This document shows positions 56,300-64,000 of a DNA stretch of 64,000 bases, one piece after another. Source of the stretch: Begonia masoniana (taxonomy: Eukaryota > Streptophyta > Magnoliopsida > Cucurbitales > Begoniaceae). The notes beneath the pieces are model-generated. The model was not told the DNA's origin and made no database searches. It was given only the letters and a program-made list of their open reading frames with translations. Made by a program: the position numbers and the translations under genes. Location of the stretch: positions 32,583,737 to 32,647,736 of the forward strand of contig CM039516.1 of NCBI GenBank assembly GCA_022432975.1. Direction: 5' to 3'. Each line of letters begins with the position of its first letter. The stretch's first letter is position 1.

Positions 56300-58015
56300 A
56301 ATCTCCATCTTCAGAGAAATTCTAATGCAATAACAAATCTGCAAAACCATGCAATAATAACTTCTTCTTCCACAAAAGGCCTTGTAGAGCCAACTCAACA
56401 ACTGATACCGATCAGAGTTGTCACAGTGAAATGCATCTGAGTGTGTTGAAGATTCACCACTAGAATCAATTCTCTCAAACACATTCAATGCATAACTCAA
56501 TAAACTAGTTTCATTATGTCATTGCAGAGCTTTAACCTTGCACTTTTATTCTGCCTTTTACGATACCATTATGATGTGAAAATGTAATGATATTTGGCTT
56601 TGACTTTCCTTCTCACACAACTAGAAGATCACTATCATCATGATCTTCTTCTTCTTTTGTGACTACAACTTCACCAAGACGTCATTGATTGTTTATCTTT
56701 TTCAACAGCTCTCTTAATTGAATTTTGAAATTTACGGCACTCGGATTTAATGTGCACATGTTTATAACATAAATAACAGATTTTATCACGTTTTCTTGAC
56801 TTTGATCTGCACTTCGAACCCTAAACATCATCATTGCCATTATTGTTTGAGTATCCTATTCTACCCTAAACGTAGAGTCCTTCTCCTTGAGACTCAGATC
56901 AAACAACAATCAACTTTATCTTCTTCTTTGATAACTAGGGACTCTTAACTTTTTTCAAAGTTAGATTTTCTCTACTGTATAAGATCATATCTTTAAAAGT
57001 GTCATATAAAGCAGACAACGAGCACAGTATAATCAATCACAAATTCTCCTCATCGTACTTGCATCCATAGTTTCTAAATTTGAAATTAATTCCTTGAATG
57101 TGATCAAGTGTTCTTCAATCGAAATATCTTCCATCAACTAATGAGAATATATAAACACTACTTCAAATGCAGATTACTTGTTTGGGTTTTTTCATGCATA
57201 ACTTTTCCAACTTTAACCGTAAGTTTGCAGTAATTTTCTCATTCAGAACTTCCAAAAAATTATATTTTGACAATGCAAACCTATCAAAGATAGAGCTTTT
57301 TGATACTTGATGATTTTCTTCTCTTCAATCCAACATGTTAAAATTTATCGAGCCAGAACAATGAGTTGTCTAAATTTATTTGTGCTTGCACATCTTGCAT
57401 ATTCACAAGCCATGACAGAAACTTTGTGTTTCGATCCAATAATGAGATTTAAAAATTTGAAGCCAAAGAATAATGTTATCTTAAAAAAAACTCACCTCCA
57501 AAAATTCGGAATAAATGCCCAGCAATAAATATTTCCCCCACTAAATTGGTCCCGAAATTTCAGATATCTTGCAGTATTTTAATCGAAACTCTAGAAAAAA
57601 AAAAGAAAAAAAACACAATATAATCCAAAAACCCAAAAAGAATGGATAGAAATTCAAGGATAAAAAATCAGCACAATATACGGCAAACAATCCGTGCAAC
57701 AACTGGATCTGTTGCATGCAATATCTTTGAAAATGCAGTCAGAGCCAAAGCGTGACAGAACAATGACGATTGGTGCAACAAAAAATGGCGAAGGTTCTCT
57801 TTTTTGGCGTTTAAAAAGAAAGGTTGGAATGTCGTGTAGGGAATCGGTGCTTGGATGAACAACCTTGAATTGACTGGAGAGGGTTGTCTTCTTATCGGAG
57901 AGGACAACTTAGATCGAGACTTTTTTCCGCTACACTGTCTGCTCGTTGACAGCAGGTCGGACTATTGTTTCACAAAAAATTGTAAATTCCAAAATTGTTT
58001 GAGACTGATACCAAT
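56300..58015 (-). pseudogene. Element K gag region
   Basis: Decayed Copia-type gag on the minus strand. About 57250-57180 reads FDRFALSKYNFLEVLNEK and then LRLKLEKLCMKK, the usual WxxLExLYM-like region. About 57000-56930 resembles LCSLSALYDTFKDMILY. A CX2CX4HX4C zinc knuckle (CYLCYKHVHIKSEC) lies near 56790-56749. Stops interrupt it throughout. The remaining stretches up to the PBS are non-coding. Confidence 0.65.
58001..58015 (-). other. Primer-binding site of K
   Basis: The minus strand reads TTGGTATCAGTCTC directly inside the right LTR, similar to the tRNA-Met complement used by many plant Copia elements. Confidence 0.65.
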
Positions 58016-58359
58016 TGTTGAAAATCAAACGCTAAATCAGAAAAAAAAATACACAAAAAAAAAAACAAGAGCACTGAGATTTTCATGAAAAATATTTTTC
58101 GGAAAACACCATTATCTGAGGATATATTCACTATAACAAATTAAGGTACAACGAATTTTGTGACTCAAGCTACACTGTATAGAGTAGTGTAACAACCCTA
58201 ATATTGCATATGAACATGACCTGGTCCAACTAATCATTTTTTAATATTACATTGACAATTAACAATAAGTCTTTTTGTACAACGCCATATCATCCCTTGA
58301 CTAAGAAGGGATTTCACATCTGATCTATTTTGTAGAGGTGTCAATCTTAGATTCTAACA

Positions 58360-58945
58360 ACTTTTAAGGATATATCAAATCTAAACCTTCATTGTGTTAG
58401 TTTCCCTTGACTTTTGAGTTTCCACTAAAAATTTGATTTCTAGTTAAAATACTCAAAATCATTGGTAAAAATATATGAGTTGTTGGTGGTGGGTTGATTT
58501 TGAGGGACGTTAAGAAATAGACAAAAAAAAAATTGATTTTTCTATCATAATTGTTCGTCCAACCTAGGCCACGCTGTGGCGCTCTCTGCTCGACAATTAG
58601 CCATATGATTTTACTGATATTATCATCTAATCTAAGATGTCACTATTGAACCTTGATTTAGGCTAGTTGTTTTGATGCCCTGACTTTTTTTCTTATTTGA
58701 GTCTTCTGCTACTATTACCTTAAAATATCATTACTATCGGGTAATTCGGTTCTCTTGTGGGTCGTGTATTTTTCCATTATGTCTGAAGCTTTGGGTCGTC
58801 AAAAGTTTTGGTATTAGAGACAAGTTGTCATCTTAAAAAAGTAATATCAATAAGATAGATATGGTTATAGTATAAAAGAGTTCTAAATTACTGTGCCTAA
58901 AGACGTGTTGTAACTTACATCATAAATTTTTCATATTTTTGATAA
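58360..58945 (+). other. Element L 5' LTR remnant and leader
   Basis: The LTR probably ends with GGGTCGTCA at 58801. A PBS-like TGGTATTAGAGAC follows at 58809-58821, one change from the initiator tRNA-Met complement. The LTR start is lost at the K boundary. No gene. Confidence 0.55.
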
Positions 58946-61030
58946 TGCCTCATAGAAAAGCCCGTAGAAATTTTGCACCTACATCACCTATTGGGAAAAT
59001 GACTAAGTCACAGTTACTAGATCCCCTTGTGGACTTGACGTATGTGATTCAGAGTTTTCATGGTGCAGAATCTGGTGTTCCATCTTATGGATTATTTTAG
59101 AGAATTAGGGCAATTAAATCAGCCACTATTCGATGGGGGACCAAACCTTCTGACTAACTGTTATGGTCAAGAATATGAATGTTATTGAGGTTCTAGAAGA
59201 ATTTGGAGTTAGTCTCAAAATATTTTAATTTGAAAAGATAGCTAGAGTTTTGTGAAAGTCAATGAAGCTAGATTACTAGGTCAATGAAATGAGCTGGTAG
59301 TGGTTCGAGTCTTTTTTCATAGACAACTATTGCAATGTAGATCATTACCAGAATATGTTTGGGCTTATCATAACCTACCCCAAAAGGATCTCACAGTATT
59401 GTAATATCATATTACGTTTGTTGAGATTTCCCAGTATCTCAAAGAAATGGATCACTTGAAGGGATGGAAGTTTTAGATGAACATGAGGTCAACTATTCGT
59501 TCTCGACTTTCCATGGTAGAGAAACTGGCCCATGAATAAGAGACCTACACAAGCTAACTCAACACCACACAAATAGCTCCACAGTAACAAGCGTTTACTT
59601 CTCTAAAGCCAGTTGGTTACAAACTACCATATTAGTATCAACATTAGCACACTAATACCAATGTTCAGAGGTCTACTAGTTATCAGCCGAGTTTTGCATC
59701 TAATCTCACTACTGCAAGATCTTCTAGTAAGTTTGCATAATCAATCTCCAATTTATAAGGGGTGATAATGGTGGCAACAAGAAAGGGAAAGAGAAGATAA
59801 GTGGCCAAGTTGATGTGATTGCAAAGTTTGAGGTTCCTGATCAGACTAGCCACGATGTTACTAATGGCACGATCTCTTTCTTTAGCATTTCTATTTCATG
59901 TATTGTTTGATACAGGTGCAACACATTCTTTCGTTTCCCCATCGTTTGCTCGGATTATGGGTGTGACTATAGAGAAGTTAGAAAATCCTCTCATGTTAAG
60001 TACTCCTATGATAAGAGTTATGAACGAATGTTATAGTTCAAAACATTAATCTCATTGTTGATGAGTAAGAATTATCTATTGATCTGCAAGTGATAGCTAA
60101 TAAGTTTGATGTGATCCTGGGAATAGATTGGTTAAGTCATTAAGGCTAAAATTGACTGTCACTATAGAAATGTGACTCTTACTTTAGACAATGGACAAGT
60201 CCTGGTCCATCCATATAGTACCCATATGTTTCCAGTTGGTCTTACTTTATGTGTATGCTTGGGTGGTCAAAGAAAATTTGAACTCTATGGGGTGTTTTAC
60301 TATTAGAGATGACCTTGATACGGTCAGATAGGATTTGAGTTGTTCATCATCTGTGATATTCTCGATGTTTTTCTTGAAAATATTTATAACTTTTCCATTG
60401 ATTTAATGTCCATATATGCTCCAATTTTGATTGCTACGTAGTGCATAACACCTGTTGCATTGAAGAAATTGAGGACTCAATTTGATTATTTGCTACAAAA
60501 AGGTTTTTATTAATAATAGTACTACTCCTTAGGGTGCACCAGTGGTATTTGCAAAGATGCATGATGGTTTGTTTCCTTTTTGTGTAGATTATCAGAAGTT
60601 GAATTACGAGGCAGTCAAGAACAAACATTTGTTGCCAAGGATTGATGACCTATATGATCAGGTAGGATGATCGATGTATTTCTCAAAGATTGATATAAGA
60701 TATAGTTACCACCAGTTGAAGATTCCTGAGAAAACTATTATGAGGATGATCTTTTAGACTCGATATGGACACTTTGAGTTTTTTGTGCTTCCTTTTGGAT
60801 TAACTAAAGCACCAACTGCATTTATGGACTTGATAAATCAAGTCTTCAGCCCTATCTTCATCATTTTGGTTGTGGTTTTTATTGCCGACATCATAATATA
60901 TTTTGAGTCTCGCAATAAGCATGTGGAACATATGAACATTGTTTTGTAGACATTACGTGATCATCAGTCGATGTGCTTCAAAATGGAGGATGGAAAACAC
61001 AAAGCTACATTGGATTTTTCATTGTTTAAG
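58946..61030 (+). pseudogene. Element L: decayed Ty3 gag-pol, plus strand
   Basis: Gag would begin at ATG 58946 but is riddled with stops. The protease motif FDTGATHSFVSPSFARIMGV is readable near 59908-59970. RT follows at about 60530-60960: PFCVDYQKLNYEAVKNKHL, YFSKIDIRYSYHQLKIP, FVLPFGLTKAPTAFMDLIN and then VVVFIADIIIYF, where the FIDD catalytic pair is damaged (Asp-Asp changed to Ala-Asp). Similarity stops after about 61030; no integrase is seen. This is among the most decayed elements here. Confidence 0.8.
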
Positions 61031-61843
61031 TAGCACGAGCAGCAATTTCACAACGGCATACCTCATTGGTCCCTTAAGCTTTGGATTCGATTTTTTGATA
61101 GGGGCTACTTCCAAGAGTGGAGGAAAGGCCATCCAAATATCGCGACCAAAGGCTTTGTGGATCAAAAGTTATGATTAAATTGGTTGAGGTCGCTAGAAGT
61201 TCAGAATACTGCTCCAGTCGAGAAAATGAGCAAACTTTGAGAAGTTATAACTCCCACGTTTGAAGACGTATGGTTTTTGTAAAGGATGATACCTTATAAG
61301 TGACGATGAATGGTTCAAAAATCAGCGGTAGAATCGTTGTGGATGAAAAGTTATGGTTGCGGAAGTGCAAACTGCTAGGCTAAAAACGAAACAACAAACC
61401 ATAACAACTCTTTTGGATCTTGTTGGCAGATGTTGTTTCAATGATGGGGGTTGAGAGTTATCTATACTCTTGCTAGGTACCTCTAAAAGAAGAGAATGGA
61501 GAAAGGATGTAGCAATATGGAGTCCACTAACGCTCACAAAGGTGAAATCCAAACAACACACACTACACTTGGATATTACCCACCAAGAAGAGGTGGCCAC
61601 TTGAAGGAAACTTCAAGTTTGGAAGAAGAACTCTTCACACGAAATTTTCATTCAAAATAAGCTGAAGATTACAAGTCTTAAGGAGGATATAAATAATGCC
61701 TCTAAGAGAATTAGAGTTTCCACACATGGCTCTTACAAAACAAGTAAAAATTCAAAGGAAGAAAAATGGAGAAATAAGAGTACTTGGCCAAATGAGTAAC
61801 CAAACACTTTATAGTCTCCTCTTGCTATATGGCTCTCTCTTTC
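61031..61843. other. Unclassified sequence after element L
   Basis: No protein I recognise. 61580-61843 has a composition reminiscent of an LTR or leader (GAGGATATAAATAATGCC, a TATA-like word at 61688), but no paired copy is in the window. Confidence 0.4.
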
Positions 61844-62035
61844 TGTAACGACCCGTAATTCGAACGTTACTAACGTGATTTGTCGTGAAACTGTCTTAGA
61901 AATTCTAAAGAAATTTTAAAAAATATTAAACCTCTATAAAAATTCTCCAAAATAAGTGAACTTCCCTTATAAAACTTTGTATAAGACACGTGTAAACTTT
62001 CATAACATTATTATTATTATTAATTTTTTTTTCGG

Positions 62036-62210
62036 TGAACAGTGTCCGTGAATAGTGCTGGTGAACAGTACTGTGAACAGTACTATGAACAGTGCGTGAA
62101 CAGTGCATGAATAGTGTTTGGCCGATCGATCGGCTACCTCGCTGTCAAAACCATAAAAACATCAATTTGGCCGATCGATCGCCCAAAACCAGCGACCGAT
62201 CGGCCCTCTC
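62036..62210. repeat. Repeat/palindrome island of LTR I
   Basis: About eight degenerate units of GTGAACAGTAC (62036-62118) are followed by GGCCGATCGATCGGC (62121-62136, a perfect palindrome over GCCGATCGATCGGC), GGCCGATCGATCGCC and GCGACCGATCGGCC. Confidence 0.8.
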
Positions 62211-62614
62211 TCTGGTTTTTCCTTTCCAAACACACCATTTCTTCATTTCACACCTAAAATTCCTTCATAAAAATATCTTAACTTAATCAACTTTCCACAA
62301 TCTATAAAATTCATCAAAATCCTAAAATCATACTTAAATCATCCATTCAACCAATTCACAATTCATTCCTCCAAAATCACCTCAAACCTAATATTCACAA
62401 TTTATTTCAACAAAACCCAACGTCATTTCTTTTATCAACCAAAGTGACATAAATTCCTATTATATTCATAAAACGTAGCGAAGTTTCAGACGAACTCATC
62501 ATCTAAATAAAAGTTTAAAACATCTATCTATACACATTTACCAAATACCTACAACTGGTTCCCACGAGTCAAAATCGCATCGACTGTTCAGCGCACTCCC
62601 ACGAGCACCCTTCT

Positions 62615-63166
62615 TCAACCTACGTATTCATCAAGCGGAGGAATGCCTTCCTCACCTGTTTCGAGTTCACCTACACCATAAAGCCTATGAGATAAATCTC
62701 AGTAAATTCTACGTAAATGACAGTGCATGAACATGTATATGCAATTTTCATAAACTTTCGTGCATTCATTTCATTTATCAGTTCGTGTTAGTCATCACGT
62801 TTCAGTCGTCTCATTTCAGTCGTCTTAGTCGTCTCATTTTCATTCATCTATTTAAGTCATGACATTTCATTTTCTTTCGTGAAATCCATGCATAAATCCA
62901 TTTTTCATGACATTTGTAAAACGATGATGGATGACAATAAAAGCGTAACATAAACATACAACGTGCGTACCATCAAAACAATACAAACATAACCTACAAA
63001 ACAACTAACCCTAAACTACCCAGCCAAAGCATATAAACATAAATATCACCAAATAATCCTAAACATCAAAACTTGACTTATGGTGTAGGCCAATCGGCCA
63101 CAGTAAGTCACGAGAACTTACTTGTCGTCGGTAGAAAGCCGAGCTCCGTCCACGAGCTTTGTTCAC
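62615..63166 (-). other. Conserved spliced-exon module of LTR I
   Basis: Exon 2 is 63166-63122, 45 nt, ending ACAA|GTAAGT. Exon 3 begins at 62670 after GTGTAG and is open to TGA at 62617-62615, with GEEGIPPLDE near its end. The phase is the same as in B, A' and C. Exon 1 is separated by the J insertion, which falls 10 nt into the preceding intron. Confidence 0.55.
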
Positions 63167-63175
63167 CTAGGCCAA

Positions 63176-64000
63176 TGTAACGACCCTTACCCGTACCCTA
63201 GTTTTCCCGTACAAATTTTTCATTTTCATTTAATGCGTATAAACTGTAAATCTGACTTTTGTGCGGAAATATAACCTTTGAAATCGGAATTGAAATTGTT
63301 AACGGCGTTGGAAATTTTCTTTGAAAACTATCTAAAATAAACTTAAAACATTAACTAAACTTTTAATTATTAAAAGAAAACAATAAAATAAAAAATCTTT
63401 TTTTTTATATATAAGTATGTTCTGCCGTTTTTGGCAGAACAAGTGGCGATTGCTCATGGTGAGCAATCGCCAATAGGCGATAATACAACCGCCTAGCGAT
63501 CGCCAGGCATGAGGCGGCGATGGCTCGCCATTACGTGGCGAGCAATCGCCACACTCTCTGGAAATTTTCCAGAGAGCGCCCAACTGCCATCACTTCCTTT
63601 CCCCCTTCCTTCGATTCCTCAACGCCTGCACTTCCTACTCACCAATCAACACACAACAAAATTACACACCCTTCACAATACCCCTTTTTACCTCATATCA
63701 TTATCATTTCTTCATACATTTTCATAACGTTAAAAACGCTCTACTCCCCACTTTACCAATTACCTCTAATTCAACTCAAAATACCCTTAAAACGTTACAA
63801 ATTTCTCAAAATAAACCGCATGGATCCATTTGAAAATTTAACATTTCCCACTGTTTGAAAAACATCAAAAATTCAACAAAATACTATACAAACCCAAACA
63901 TCCTAAAATATCAACTATACAATTCTCCTATTCTTCATCTATCAAATCCCAAAATATTACCTTCGTCCCCACGGGTCAAAATCACGCTCCGACTGCCAGC
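63176..64000 (-). repeat. LTR J, cut by the window end
   Basis: It starts TGTAACGACCCTTACCC. The right end of the window (CCCCACGGGTCAAAATCACG) matches the block at 62561-62580 of I and 7169-7187 of B that precedes exon 3, so about 825 bp of a Tekay-like LTR is present and the rest is outside. Confidence 0.75.
63425..63590. repeat. Hairpin island of LTR J
   Basis: GGCGATTGCTC and GAGCAATCGCC form a perfect 11-bp stem around 5 nt (63444-63470). GCGATCGC (63497-63504), GCTCGCCATTACGTGGCGAGC (a stem) and CTCTCTGGAAATTTTCCAGAGAG follow. Short inverted repeats cover almost every base of about 150 bp. Confidence 0.85.

Larger units (their letters stand above)
52574..58359 (-). mobile_element. Element K: Copia-like remnant with two nested insertions
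   Basis: The left LTR is 52574-53513 (about 250 bp without the hAT insert) and the right LTR 58016-58359. They share AATCAAA-GCTAAAT, a CTTGGAAAACC/TTCGGAAAACA block and GAGTTTTGCGACTCAAACTA/GAATTTTGTGACTCAAGCTA. The PBS adjoins the right LTR, so coding is on minus. The interior keeps only a decayed gag; no RT or integrase is visible. Candidate target duplications (ACTAC and ACTTT) match poorly. Confidence 0.65.
61844..63175 (-). repeat. LTR I (Tekay-like), interrupted by J
   Basis: It starts TGTAACGACCCG. It carries the acceptor/exon 3 block, the AGCCTATGAGATAAATCTCAGTAA variant of the stem (62685) and the 45-nt exon, then is cut at 63175 by the start of J. The remainder lies beyond the window. 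No internal domain is present, so complete element versus solo LTR cannot be decided. Confidence 0.8.

Overview
The window looks like gene-poor plant nuclear DNA, probably pericentromeric or otherwise heterochromatic. I found no convincing single-copy host gene, rRNA or tRNA gene. Nearly everything is plant-type LTR retrotransposon sequence: Ty3/gypsy Tekay-like chromovirus, Athila-like and CRM/Reina-like lineages, plus one Copia remnant. There is also a hAT-type non-autonomous DNA transposon and a small foldback element. Primer-binding sites match plant initiator tRNA-Met and tRNA-Asp. The species cannot be named from this sequence.

Layout. Letters are my own labels. An old element F survives as a transposon-protein ORF cut in two (46454-45858 and 36884-36535, minus strand). 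Inserted into or next to F are B (323-36262, Tekay-like, minus strand), E (36885-45857, CRM/Reina-like, minus strand) and G (47947-50156, solo LTR). B itself carries four later insertions: solo LTR A' (509-3254), solo LTR C (4344-6784), a nearly complete Athila-like element D (10608-22879, plus strand) and a very young gag-only element A (27039-35521, minus strand). Target-site duplications are visible for A', C, D, A, E, G and H (5 bp) and for the hAT element (8 bp); that of B is imperfect. By eye, paired LTRs are about 95-96% identical in B, 98-99% in D and over 99% in A, which agrees with the nesting order.

Right part. Copia remnant K (52574-58359) holds the hAT element (52625-53316) and solo LTR H (53595-56294). 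Then come a decayed plus-strand Ty3 element L (58360-61030), unclassified sequence, LTR I (61844-63175) and LTR J (63176 to the window end), which is inserted into I.

Main discovery candidate. The long LTRs of several families (B, C, A', A, I, partly G and H) share a gene-like architecture. They have a CTAG|GTAAG donor, a 45-nt micro-exon ending at an AGT-type donor (GTAAGT), an acceptor preceded by a GAGC-cuaau-GCUC stem, and a short third exon that often reads GE-(D/E)-x-(I)-PP-(P/L)-D then stop. Downstream lies a hairpin next to ACGCAGTTTGTTTT. After that comes a fast-evolving island packed with CpG-containing palindromes whose sequence differs between families. I know of no description of this spliced module.

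No pol gene here is intact. D is closest: its gag-pol has three in-frame stops and one 11-bp-duplication frameshift, and its second ORF has one stop. A has an intact gag and no pol, so it would depend on pol supplied in trans.
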